Source: Cercis canadensis
Lineage: Eukaryota > Streptophyta > Magnoliopsida > Fabales > Fabaceae
Direction of reading: 5' to 3'
DNA length: 64,000 bases
NCBI GenBank assembly: GCA_003255065.1
Contig: QAOA01007897.1
Span: 253,874 to 317,873 of the forward strand
Of the stretch, positions 35,050 through 45,648 are shown piece after piece. The notes below the pieces were generated by a model, which was not told the origin of the DNA, did no database searches, and saw only the letters and a list, made by a program, of their open reading frames with translations. Position 1 is the stretch's first letter. Each line of letters opens with the position of its first letter. The position numbers and the translations under genes are program-made.

Positions 35050-36155
35050 GGGCAAGCTTGCCTTTGTTGAGGTGTTTTCTCGTGATGTATGCCTTTTGGA
35101 GGACAAGATCACTTGCTCAGAACTCTGTAGTTCTGACTTTGGTATTGTAATATCTCGTGATTCGCTACTTGTATGCTAGCATGGTAAGTCTAGCATTTTC
35201 TCTTTCTTTGTCAAGCAAATCCAAGTTGGTTTGCATTGCTTCTTGGTTATGCTCGGTATGGAAGTTCTCCCTCCGCCAGCTTGGTTCTCCATCCTCTACT
35301 GATATCATTGCTTTAGCTCCATATGTAAGTTTATAAGGTGATTCCCTGGTTGAGGTCTGGGGGGTTGTTCAATAAGACCATAGTGCCAAAGGAAGTTCTT
35401 CAGTCCAACTTCCTTTAGCATGATCCAACCTCTTTTTCAGTCCTTCGAGTATTATTTTGTTTGCTGCTTCGACTTGCCCATTTGCTTGAGGATGCTCGAC
35501 CGAGGTGAAGTTTAGTCTGATCTGCAAGTCGGCACAAAAAGTTTGAAACCCTATTTTCGTGAACTAGGTTCCATTGTCCGTTGTTATGGTGTGTGGAATT
35601 TCAAACCTGCAAATTATGAAGGTTTCAACGAATTTCTTAGCACATTTTGTTGTGATGGTAGCCAAAGGTTCAGCCTCAATCTATTTAAAAAAAATAATCT
35701 ATAGCAATGATTAGAAACTTCCTCTGCCCAGCTGCGATGGAGAATGAACCTAAGAGGTCCAAACCCTAGCGGCATAAAGGCCAAGGTTCGATCGAAGTGT
35801 AAAGGTCAGAGGATAGGGTCAGGTGGATGTGAGCGAATTTCTAGCATTTGTCACATTTTTTTACGAGGTTCAAAGCATCAGCTCTCAAGGTCTGCCAATA
35901 GTATCCAAATCGGAGAACCTTGGCTGCCAGAGAATGAGCTCTGACGTGGTGATCACAAATGTCTAGATGGATTTCCTTCAAGACATAGAGAGAATTTTCT
36001 GGGGGTAAGCATTTTAGAAGTGAGGTGTAGTATCCACGTTTGTATAGTGTGCTGCCTTTAAGACAATAATTGCACACTATGCTCTGCAACTTCTGAGCTT
36101 CTGCTTTTTCCCTTGGTAGCTCTCCTGCTTGTAGATAACGTATTATTAGAGTCAT
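35050..36155 (-). pseudogene. Tat integrase
   Basis: 36155-35841 encodes the H2C2 zinc-binding domain (LLKCLPPENSLYVLKEIHL, FGYYWQTLRADALNLVKKCD). The catalytic core follows in broken frames: AEPLATITTK near 35665, PHTITTDNG near 35590, and SVEHPQANGQVEAANK near 35510-35460, so the core D and E positions remain readable. A C-terminal chromodomain was not seen. Confidence 0.8.
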
Positions 36156-36179
36156 CCACGAAGGTGTATCTTTGCTAAT

Positions 36180-37106
36180 ATTGGCGATTTCATTGTGGTT
36201 AATGCTCGGATGAAGGATAGTCTTTTGTATTACTGTCTGGTTGTGGCCAGGCTTCTTACTGTTGGCGAGTTTAGAGAGAATGTCTGCTCGGGTATTCTCG
36301 ATTCATGGAATATGATGTATCTCGAATTCTTTGAGGCTAGATATATAGGTCATGGCTATATCTAAGTATTTAGCCATTTGAGGATCTTTCGCTTAATACT
36401 CTCCCTTTATCTGGTTGGTGACCAACTGTGAGTCAATTTAGACCTTAAGAGTTTCGGCACCGAGCTCAAAGGCTAAATGTAGGCCCGTGATTAGTGCCTC
36501 CTATTCTGCTTGGTTGTTGGAGATCGGGAATTCGAAACATAGAGATTACTCGATGATTATTCCTTATGGTCCCTCAATGACTATTCCCGCCCCTCCTCCT
36601 TTGAGGTTTAAAGATCCGTCTACAAAGAGTGTCCACTTAAGGAAATCTTTTGAACTGAGATTTTTAGGTCTGGTAAGCTCAAACACGAAGTCAGCTAGAG
36701 CTTGGGCTTTGATTGCTCCCTTTGGTTCGTATACCAGGGAATGCTCAGAGAGCTCTACAGACTAACCGAGCATGCACCCTGCCAGGTCGGGTTTTTGAAG
36801 GATTTGTCTGATAGGCTGGTTAGTCTGGATTGTTATCAAATGATTCTGAAAATATGGTCGCAGGTGGTATGCCGAGAGGAGGAGAGCATAGGCCAATTTT
36901 TCTATCTTATGGTACCTAAGTTTCGAGGCTTGGAGGATGTGACTGGTGTAATATACCGGGAGTTGTGCTTTATTCTCTTCTCAGACTAAAGCCGAGCTCA
37001 CTGTCTGGTCACTGCTAGCTAGATAAATAAACAAAGTTTCATTGTGCTTAGATTTGGAGAGGATGGGTCGTGAAGCCAGATATTCTTTCAACCGATCAAA
37101 CGCTTG
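36180..37106 (-). pseudogene. Tat RNase H region, degraded
   Basis: Minus-strand fragments follow the RT directly: SKHNETLFIYLASSD near 37050-37010, PDRIKSIRE-like pieces, and VDGSLNLKGGG near 36620-36590. Many stops are present. The plus-strand frames here are shadows. Confidence 0.55.
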
Positions 37107-37796
37107 TTAACATTCAGTGGTCAATTGGAAATCCTTAAGTTTTTGAAGGGTTTTGAAAAAAGGCAAAGCTTTGTCTGCCGACTTTGACATGAACCTTGAT
37201 AGGGCGGCGATTCTTCTTGTTAACCTTTGAACGTCTTGTATGGTTCTTGGGGGTTCCATATTGATGGTGGCCTGGCATTTGTCGAGGTTTGCCTCGATGC
37301 CCCTATGTGTCAACATGAAACCTAGGAATTTGCCGGCCTTGACCCCAAAGGTGCATTTAGAGGGATTCAACCTCATGTTATGCTTTCGAAGCTCGGTGAA
37401 TGTTTCTTCAAAATCTGAGAGGTGTTGTAGGTTGGAATTTGATTTAACTAGCATGTCATCCACGTATACCTCCACATTCCTGCCGATTTAATTTTTAAGG
37501 ACCTTATCGACCAACCTTTGGTATGTTGCACCTGCATTCTTCAAGCCGAATGGCATTACCTTATAGCAGTACATGGCCTTTTCGGTGATGAAGCCTGTTT
37601 TCTCCTCATCGTCGGGATGCATTTGGATCTGGTTATATCTTGAATAGGCATCCATAAAACTCATAAGCTTATACCCTAACGCTCCATCCACAAGTTTGTC
37701 AATGCTCAGGAGGGGATATGGATCTTTAGGACAAACTTTGTTGAGGTCGGAGAAGTCCACGCACATTCGCCACTTGCCGCCTGCTTTCTTTACCAT
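37107..37796 (-). pseudogene. Tat reverse transcriptase
   Basis: 37796-37488 has WRMCVDFSDLNKVCPKDPYP, KLMSFMDAYSRYNQIQM and MPFGLKNAGATYQRLVD. 37475-37107 has the catalytic YVDDMLVKS and FLGFMLTHRGIEANLDK. A stop between the two frames at about 37487 interrupts an otherwise conserved enzyme. Confidence 0.9.
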
Positions 37797-37811
37797 GACT
37801 ACATTAGATAG

Positions 37812-38771
37812 TCAGGTTGCATATTGTAATTCTTTAATAAAATCGGCATCAAGCAATTTTCGTACCTCTTCTTGGATCGCATTCTGCTTCTTGGGGCCAA
37901 CTATCATTTTCTTCTGGGATATTGATTTAGCACTTGCGTTGACAGTAAGTTTATGGCAGATAAAATTTGGGTCAATACCTGGCATGTCAGAAGCTATCCA
38001 TGCAAAGAGGTCGGAATTGGCAACTAACAGGTCGGCTAGCTTCTTGAGATTCTCTCGAGGCATACCAGACCCGACTTGAACTTTTTGGTTGCTACTCTGT
38101 CCGACTTGAAATTCTATGAGATCCCTTTTAGGCTCAAGACAGTGTTCGCTCTTTTGCTCTCTATTGTCGAGCTCTTGGAGAGGGGTCTGATTGTTCGAGA
38201 TCAACCTTCTTGGGCTAACCTGCTTTGGAGGTTGTGAGTAGTCAATGGCCAGGCTAGTGTTGTAACATGTCCTTCCTAGGAGCTGGTCCCCTCTAGCTTG
38301 TCTGACATTCTCCGACATCGTCAGAAATTTGAGGAGGAGATGGTTTGTTGAGAAGATGGCGTCCATTCTGTTAAAGGAAGGGCATCCCAAAATGGCATTG
38401 TATGCTGATGGGCAATCAACAACTAGAAACCTGACCTCACAATTGGCCAAGTCAGGGTATTCCCTTATTGTAGTTTGGAGATTTATGGTTCCTCGTACGT
38501 CGACGTGAGCTTCGGAGAAACCGACAAGGGTCCCCGGGTAATACTCGAGACTAGAAGATGGAATGTCCAGTTGTTTGACAGTTTGATAAAAGAGGACGTT
38601 TGCCAAGCTTCCCTGGTCAATCAAGACCTTTCGCACCTCATAATGTGCCACGAAACATGAAATTATCACTGGGTCATCGTGTTCCTTGTCTATAGTTCCA
38701 TAGTCGTTATCTGAAAATGATATGATCGTGGCGCTATCATTTTTGCGAATAATGGTGTTGGTATGGAGCAC
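37812..38771 (-). pseudogene. Tat aspartic protease and RT N-terminus
   Basis: A 319-codon open frame with the retropepsin region: VRKVLIDQGSLANVLF, then NCEVRFLVVDCPSAYNAILG. The catalytic D-S/T-G triplet reads D-Q-G, which should abolish activity. The C-terminal half leads into the RT (PGIDPNFICHKLTVN, QEEVRKLLDADFIKE). Confidence 0.85.
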
Positions 38772-39062
38772 TTATTTCTTGTGCCTTTCTGTAGCTCGTT
38801 CATGCCTTTTTCAAGATGACCTAGATACTCCTCCTCTTGCAAAATCGACGGCAATTGTCTGTATGGTTCCGGTAGCATTACGTCTTGGGTCTTCTTGAGG
38901 AGTTGGTTGATGTTGAGTGGTTGATAGACTTTTGCGTCGATTATGATTGGGATTAGGACTTCTTGGAGGAGATATTTGAGGTTGATTTCCTTGGCTCCGA
39001 GGTCTTGAGTTCGGGGAAAGGACATTTGCTCGAAATTTCTGAAGATAGCCTCTCCTCAACAA

Positions 39063-41792
39063 ATCTTCGATGAGGTTGTGAAGGTGTTTGCAATCATCGG
39101 TGCCATGGCCTCTCCCTTAGTGGAAAGCGCAACATTTTTCTTCATCAGTTCCCACGTCTCCTTTTGGTTGTGGGAGTTGAGCTAACTTTGTTTTGACATA
39201 TCTCTTTTAGGACCTGAGCTCTGGATTGATTTAAAGGGGTAAATGCCTCAAACTAGGGTTGGACGGGTGATTTTTGCCGTCGGGCTCCCCTTCGCTCCTC
39301 TTAGGGTTTCTTGTCCTTTGCCTTACTTTTCTCTGACTGGCCCAACACCTCTTCCAGGTTAATATGTTTTGGTAGTCATGGTGAGTAACTCGGAAAGGTT
39401 GCTAGGTGGGTCGAGCGTTAAATTTTCATGCAGTCGGCCTGGTCGGAGACCTGCCTGAATGGCGTGCATGGCTACTGAATCTGTTAAATTTCAAACTTGT
39501 AAGGAGAGCCTGGTATATCGACTCATATAGTCCTTTAGGGATTTAGTCTCTTCTTGTTTCAGGGTGGCTAAAATGGCCGAAGACCGTTGGTGAGTCATGC
39601 TTGTGGAAAAGCGAGCTTGTAATAGCTCGGATAACTGATCAAAATTGGAAATGTTGTTTGGGGGCAGATTAGAGAACCATTGAAGAGCTGCTCAATGCAA
39701 AGTGGTGGGGAAAGCTCGACACATGATCTCATCATAGGTGCCGCTCAAGAGCATAATGGAATTGTAGTTTTCCAAATGTTCCATAGGATCAGATGATCCG
39801 TCGAATGGTTCGAGCTAAGGAAGCCTGAAGGTGGCTGGGTGATAATCACACTTTATATGCAGTAATTCTCCTTCATTTCTAGCTTTTTAAACCTCTTTTG
39901 GGCCTATTTGAATGGGCTTGGGCCTCATTTCATGAGTTTGGATCCAATTGGGCCTAATTGCATTTTTCAGCAATATTGGGCATTTTATGATGTCTCTGTG
40001 TTTCATGCATATCTTTAGTTCTGGATGTCTAAAAATTTCTAGTCTTACCTCGTAGGAAAGCTGAGAGAATTATCTACAACTTTCATTCAGGGCTCCAAAG
40101 CCAATTCAGATGTCTAGAAGGTCATATGCAGCCTGGAAGTCAGAGCAGAGATGCTGCCGCTGGATCCTGACCCCTGTGAAGAGATTATAACATAAATTTG
40201 GCTGTGGGTGTCGTATGTACTTGAAACTAGCTCCATTGGAAATCTAAGACGTATATATTCAATTGTTATGCGGACCGGTTCTTCAAATTATGTCTTTTTG
40301 ATGGTCCTATTTCCTGTTGAATCCGGCTGATGAGTCCAGAGACCTGTTGACACTCAATTAGGCCTAAATTCCTTATTACAAGCCCAATTGAGCCCAAACC
40401 AAAGTCCAATTAAAGATAAGGCCCATGGGAATTAGTGTGACCTAAGGGTAGTTTGGGTGTGCATGTATTTTTAGAGGCTTGTATGTTCAGAAAGAGGCAG
40501 CCGAGTTTCATTATCATACTTTAGACAGTTTTTCTTGCTTTCTTTCTCTCTAAGTTTTCTCTCTAGTTTCTTTGTAAACTTTGTTCCTCTTGTTCATGGA
40601 GGGCTAAATACTCAAGTCAATACAGGTTTTAGCTATTTTGATTACTAATTTCGAGATTATGCTTTAATTGTTATTCATTTAGTTGTTAATCAAGTTCTTT
40701 TAATCCTCTAAAATATTCTGTTTGAGTTGTTTAATTTCGGATTTGAATATTCATGTGTTAATTGCTTAATTGCATGTGATTGAAGAGGATTGTATGGATT
40801 AAATGATGTTTTTAAGCTTTTGGATGGATTATTTAAGCCTAATTGAATTCTGTACCCTTAGGTAAATTCAGAATTAGTGGATGCTTAATCAACAAATTCA
40901 GAATTAATCAAACTCTGGTTGCTTAACCAATAGAGACCCTTGGATCACTTAGAGGCTTCTTGATATGTTCTGAGGTCAAGAATTAGGTTAATGATTGAAT
41001 GAATCATTAGTGATTAAGGACATATTAGAATCAGAATTAGTTGAACTTGGATTGGTTGCTTTCCTTAAGGTTTACCACTTTTAATCATTGTCTGTTGATC
41101 ACTTATACAAACAAAACCCCCTATTTAATTAACTCCCTAATTGGATTCCCTAATTAGATTAATCCTTTGGTTCGACTTGGTGTTGCCTTATGCTACAAGT
41201 AGCTTTGGTAAACCAACTTTAAACTTTCACTAATTTGGAAAGCCTCGGCAGCTCATCACTAGGACAACATAATCAAGGATATGTTGGGTGAAAGGGTGTA
41301 TTCCCACTCTTTTTTGCCTTTCTGCAATGGGTGGGGAAGACTTGGGAGAGCTGAAAGTCTGAGAAGATTTTCCTTTGCGCGCATATAAGGAAGCTATTGA
41401 ATTACTTAAGAGCTTGGTGGGGAGATCTTCAGTAAATTGTGAACCGCTGCTCGCGACCTTAGTAGATGGTTGGTATAATGAATGTCTGGAGGATTCGACT
41501 TATCGGATATGCTCCTTCCTCCTAAACTCGGCTATCTCCGCCCTATCGACAATTCATTCTTGTTTCAAACTCTGAATTTCTTGCATAAGAAAATGCAAAG
41601 TATCTCCGAACTATTCTGGGGGTGTATCCTTTGAAGGGTTTCTAGGATAATTTCGAGATTAGTCGCTGGTCGGGTCACACGAGGTGAGACTTTCAAGTTC
41701 GAAGGTTGGGCGGTTTATTCTCTGACTGGTGTAGAGATGCCTTGTTGGATGAGAGGCGAAGCTATTAGGGTGGATGTGTCATCCATGTCCAT
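39063..41792 (-). pseudogene. Tat gag (interrupted by a solo LTR)
   Basis: Starts near 41792 (MDMDDTSTLIASPLIQQ), is interrupted by the 39840-41258 solo LTR, and continues with a capsid segment near 39560-39400 (ETKSLKDYMSRYTRLSLQV, then AMHAIQAGLRPGRL). A zinc knuckle near 39135-39075 (CCAFH*GRGHGTDDCKHL) holds an in-frame stop. The frame then runs into LLRRGYLQKF at 39062, the usual gag end. Confidence 0.75.
39840..41258 (+). mobile_element. solo LTR (copy 2)
   Basis: 1419 bp, TGATAATCACACTTTATATG...GCAGCTCATCA, flanked by CTGGG (39835-39839) and CTAGG (41259-41263), a one-mismatch target duplication. It interrupts Tat gag. The family is the same as copy 1 but the orientation is opposite. 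Confidence 0.75.
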
Positions 41793-41851
41793 GTTGCTAG
41801 ACTCAAGATTAGCCAATGAGATTTGTAGGTGTTTTAAGGAAATTTAAAAAT

Positions 41852-41872
41852 GTTCCCACAGACGGCGCCAAA
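41852..41872 (-). other. Tat primer-binding site
   Basis: Immediately after the 5' LTR on the minus strand is TTTGGCGCCGTCTGTGGGAA. The TGGCGCCGT start is the usual primer-binding site of plant Tat/Athila elements (complementary to a tRNA 3' end). It fixes the orientation of the element. Confidence 0.8.
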
Positions 41873-42246
41873 TGACGATGCCTAAGTTAAAAGTGGAAAA
41901 ACGTCATGGAGATCGGATGATCTGTAAGGTTGGGTTAGTTCGAGCTGACCTGAAATGGATAAACTGTGCTAGGTTGGATTTTCGGGCTCCGAAGGTCAAG
42001 TTAGTTCAATCCAGGCTTGACGGTATAAATTATGAATATGAATTTAGGAGACAAAAAAAATCCCTTTTACCTTTGGTATGAAGGGCTATTTATAGGAAAC
42101 AAGAATTCTGAGCTGGCGGGTTGCTGGGTACCCTTGACGAGTCGGGTCAAATCATTCTGGGTTGTGGTATACCGGGTCCCCAGATATTGGGCTTCTTATA
42201 TTTTTGGGCCTTTAAACATATTGGGCCGAGAGAATGGACCATTACA
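41873..42246 (-). repeat. Tat 5' LTR
   Basis: 374 bp, matching 29874-30273 apart from substitutions and the A-rich tract. Confidence 0.87.
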
Positions 42247-42251
42247 AATAG

Positions 42252-42822
42252 GCTATTAGTCCTTCAGCACAAATAAGAAATGCATAAGGGGACAAAGGAT
42301 CCCCTTGTCTCAAACCTCGTTCTGGAACAAAACCACCATATTGCATGCCATTGACAGTAATGGAATAGGAAACTGAGGTTACACACATCATCAGTTTATG
42401 GATCCATCTTTCCTAGAAACCCAATTTTCTCATCATGGCTTCCGAAAATCCCATTCAACATGATCATATGCTTTGCTTATATCTAGCTTCATTGCTATAA
42501 ACTCATCTCGCCCTCTAAGCTTTGATTTTAGAGCACGAAGGAGCTCGTAAGAAATCAAGACATTATTTGTAATTTGGTGTTTTAGGACAAAAGCGTTATG
42601 GTTCTTATAGATCACCAAAGGTAAAATAGGTTTAAGCATGTTTGCTAGAACCTTTGAGATAATCTTATAGACCACATTACATAAGCTGATAGGAAGGAAT
42701 TGAGCCATTGAAGAAGCATTTTGAACTTTTGGGATCAAAACCACATGGTAAAATTAATATCATCACAAAACACCCAATCATTAAGAAAATCCAATATTGC
42801 TTTTCTCACTTCATCCCCAACC
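42252..42822 (-). mobile_element. LINE, 5' remaining part (reverse transcriptase fingers/palm)
   Basis: 42744-42433 encodes LIPKVQNASSMAQFLPISLC, KIISKVLANMLKPILP and KLDISKAYDHVEWDF, the conserved blocks of plant L1 [13 protein letters not shown] lies near 42300-42268. It runs directly into the gypsy target duplication, and the reading continues at 29868. No endonuclease domain is present: the element stops at about 42822, where another repeat starts. Confidence 0.88.
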
Positions 42823-43456
42823 ACTGACGGATTTAGGGGGGCCAAGGAGGGCACTGGCCCCCCCACATTTAATTTTTTTTTTTTTTAATTTTTACATATT
42901 ATTTCTGTTTATACTAATATATTTTTGCCATATTTTTTTTAATATATTCTAATTTTTCTTTTAATGCGTGTTTTATGTTCTTCTTTAATTATTCTTGTTA
43001 TGTTTTCTTTTTTATTTATGTTTTCCTTTTATTTTTGTTATGTTATTATTTTTATTATTTTCTCTATTATGATTCTCCCTTTTAATGCATATTTCTGATC
43101 CTATTATTATGTTCCTGCTCTGTCCCTTTCTATTATGCTGTTATGATTTCTCTTTTTCTGTCACTGTATTGCATTCTGTTTTTCTTCTTGTATATTTTTT
43201 TTTTTGTTCTGCTTCTATATTTTATATGTATTTTTTGCTCAACTTTATGATTTTTTGTTCACATTGATATTTCTGTTATGCCCTTCTTTTATTAATTTTG
43301 TTTTGTGCTATTTATTTCTACTAAAGAATTTTTTTTGCAATTCTTAGTGGTACAAATTTTCATCCATTTGAGATGCTATCCTCCTTCCTTTTGATGATTA
43401 AATTAATGTTGTTTTAGTCTTAATTTTGCTACTATTTTGGGGTTAAAATGATGCCC
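42823..43456. mobile_element. unclassified repeat with GGGGGGCC/CCCCCCC subterminal words
   Basis: Begins ACCACTGACGGATTTAGGGGGGCCAAGG and includes CTGGCCCCCCCACATTTAATTTT, a terminus style common in plant hAT-type repeats. It is followed by ~500 bp of T-rich filler up to the N at 43457. No protein is supported, and the right end is lost at the join. Confidence 0.4.
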
Positions 43457-43457
43457 N

Positions 43458-44287
43458 TGGGAGTATTTCAGGAATTCTTGTTGTTGGTTCCCAGCAAGGT
43501 AGAATCTCTGCCAATTTTGTTTATAAAAAAAAAAAAGGTCAAACAAACAAATTAGTTAATTAACACTTAATTTGGTGTTTAATTTTCCGACAACTAGGAG
43601 CCAAAATGGTGGTGTTAAATTGTTAATTAATTAATGATTAATTTGCTTACTCTTGGGTTCTGGTCAAGCTGGTTCTGGTCGCTGTTGGTGTCAAGAAGAG
43701 CAATAATAACAACACGGCTGTTACCATTGTTGTAGAACCAGTGAGGAACTCCGGCGGGAATTGCGATGATGTCACCCTGCTTGAAGTAGCGGATCTTCTG
43801 GTGCCTGTCTTGGGACCTACTACTCTGTTTTTGTTGTTGTTGTGGTTCTTCGAAAGTTTCAGCACAACCAGGAAATACCACTCCGTAAATTCCATTACCT
43901 GCAGCCACACACACATGCATGCTACATTATTAGTAATTAATTAATGTCATAAATAAACAAATTCATAAATAATTGAGAGCAAATTAGGTAATTGAATTAA
44001 CCTTCTTGAATATACATGAGTTGGGGAGTGTTTACGTAGGAAGGCAAGCGAAGAGCATTGCCCTCTAAGGTGCAGCGAGAGATGGCGACACCAGCACACT
44101 GGAACTGGTCGTGGTTGGGGTTCCAGGTCTCGATCTGGCCTCCCTCTGACCGGAGAAGCTCATCCGGTTCGAGGGCCTCCAGCCTGTCGAGCTGGCACTC
44201 GTTTTGCTGTGGCTGCTGTCGGTAAGCCAAGCAGCTACTCAAGAGAAGGAAGAAAAAGAAAAAAGAGAGCGCACAAGACTTAGCCAT
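43458..44287 (-). CDS. 11S globulin (legumin) seed storage protein, 3' part missing
   Basis: Exon 1 is 44287-44002 (phase-1 donor GAAG|GTTAAT), exon 2 is 43898-43651 (acceptor CTGCAG, donor AGA|GTAAGC), and exon 3 starts at 43507 ([27 protein letters not shown]) but is cut by the N at 43457 after ~50 bases. A signal peptide ([21 protein letters not shown]) is followed by [20 protein letters not shown] and the first cupin. Exon 2 contains [17 protein letters not shown] and [18 protein letters not shown]. 11S globulins form hexamers in protein-storage vacuoles after cleavage at Asn-Gly; that cleavage site and the basic chain are not in the window. Intron positions match legumin genes. The break is probably an assembly join, because the sequence beyond is transposon-like. 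Confidence 0.9.
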
Positions 44288-44376
44288 AGTGGTGGAAATG
44301 ATACCGGAGAGTGTTTGTGTTGTCTTGTTTTGTTTTGTCTTGTCTTGTGGTGAAGCGGAGAACCTGAAGCGTGGGG

Positions 44377-44384
44377 ATTTATAG
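44377..44384 (-). promoter_or_regulatory. TATA box of the 11S globulin gene
   Basis: CTATAAAT on the minus strand, about 90 bases upstream of the ATG at 44287. Confidence 0.65.
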
Positions 44385-44408
44385 TGAAGAGAGGAGTGCC
44401 AGTGAGAG

Positions 44409-44416
44409 ACACGTCA
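44409..44416 (-). promoter_or_regulatory. ACGT-core (bZIP/ABRE-like) element
   Basis: ACACGTCA (TGACGTGT on the gene strand), 25 bases upstream of the TATA box. ACGT-core sites are bound by bZIP factors that drive seed-storage genes. Confidence 0.5.
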
Positions 44417-44451
44417 GAGAAGGTGAGGTCTGAGGATTAGACATTCTTCAT

Positions 44452-44459
44452 CATGCATG
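44452..44459. promoter_or_regulatory. RY element / legumin box core
   Basis: CATGCATG, the palindromic B3-factor (ABI3/FUS3) site of seed-storage promoters, about 70 bases upstream of the TATA box. Together with the ACGT site it predicts seed-specific expression. Confidence 0.7.
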
Positions 44460-45648
44460 CCTATCAAACCCTAATGTACTTACACCTCACAAAGTTTGTG
44501 AGGGCAGCTGGCTTCAATCCTCATATAATCAAACAAAGAGGGAAATTGTTTGCATCTGACACCCTTGTTATCTTATCTCAGGTGCTACTGCTATGGCTAT
44601 GGCACATGCAAAAGGCAGCTGGCGGGGACTGCGGGACCATGGTTTTCCCCCAAAATACCTTTCCTCTTTCTTGTCCTTGTCTTTTTAGGTTCTAATTTCA
44701 TTTATTATGTCCTCCTATATATTCACTTTTACCCCTTACGTCTTTGCTATGAAGTCACATTGCCCTGTACTAAATAGTTACTTCTTCTGCCATGGTAAAA
44801 AGAAAGAAAAGTTAATTTTTCTGTACAATATATGTAATAATCATTTTGATCGAGTCTCATAAACTTGGCTTAAGCTTTCCAATTTCAATCAAATATAAAT
44901 CATTTTTAACTGGATCAATAATCCATATATATATATATAAATGCAGGTACGATAAGTCCAAAAGACCAATAACTGTTAATTAACCAGGGGTCCTTATTGC
45001 TTTTCTTGTTCCCCCTTGGGAATAGAAAGAATATTTTGATATATGTTACTAGTTGCAGAAAAACGAATTATAAATCTGAAGCCATTGTTAACTCTGTTTC
45101 TTATGTTATGGGAGTCACCAATGATGAAGATAACAATTTAGCTATTTGGGACGATGATTTCTCTAGTGGACACCCATCATACTTGAATAGATAAGGTATT
45201 GGGCCAGTATCATATCGATGTTGACAAAACTGCAATAGACATATCATATTGCAGTGGCTTTGATCACTGATCAATTATCATATCGTTATTAAGCAATGCC
45301 ATACTGAATGAAACCACTTGGGATCTGCCATGATATAAGTTCCTTGTCTATCTGATGTAGAGAGGTATAAATGTAACAGGCCTCGCAGTAAAGAATGCAG
45401 GATTCAAGATAAATCAATCTAATTAATCGATTATGGTTCAACTAGCTATAATATAAACATTCTATTTCATTCATGCCTTTCATTCATAGCATCAATTATA
45501 GGAATCATGACATTTTTTTGTGTATCTTTCTAGAGGTAAGCTATATATGTCAATTTTGTCATGAATTTCATTTTGATTGCTTCTGTGCTGACCCACTTTG
45601 AAGAATATATATATATATAATAGCTTCACATTAAGGGGAAGCTATGTG
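44460..45648. other. intergenic, upstream of 11S globulin and downstream of patellin
   Basis: No supported gene. Short AT dinucleotide runs occur near 44926-44940 and 45606-45620. The left part is the distal globulin promoter and the right part includes the patellin 3' UTR. Confidence 0.5.

Larger units (their letters stand above)
29874..42246 (-). mobile_element. Ty3/gypsy retrotransposon, Tat lineage, nested in the LINE
   Basis: LTRs at 29874-30273 and 41873-42246 have TG...CA ends and a perfect AATAG duplication. On the minus strand the order is 5' LTR, primer-binding site, gag, protease, RT, RNase H, integrase, a long region with an opposite-strand ORF (30752-32910), polypurine tract, 3' LTR. 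pol-before-aORF with the extra ORF antisense is the arrangement described for Tat elements such as Grande and Retand. All frames contain stops. Two ~1.3-1.4-kb solo LTRs (33012-34346 and 39840-41258) are secondary insertions. Confidence 0.9.

Noticed and set aside
33012..41258. Paired LTRs of one element at 33012-34346 and 39840-41258
   Set aside because: They are in opposite orientation and each has its own target duplication, so they are separate solo LTRs.
43085..43267. Short hydrophobic frame at 43085-43267
   Set aside because: T-rich filler of a repeat; no family resemblance or neighbours.
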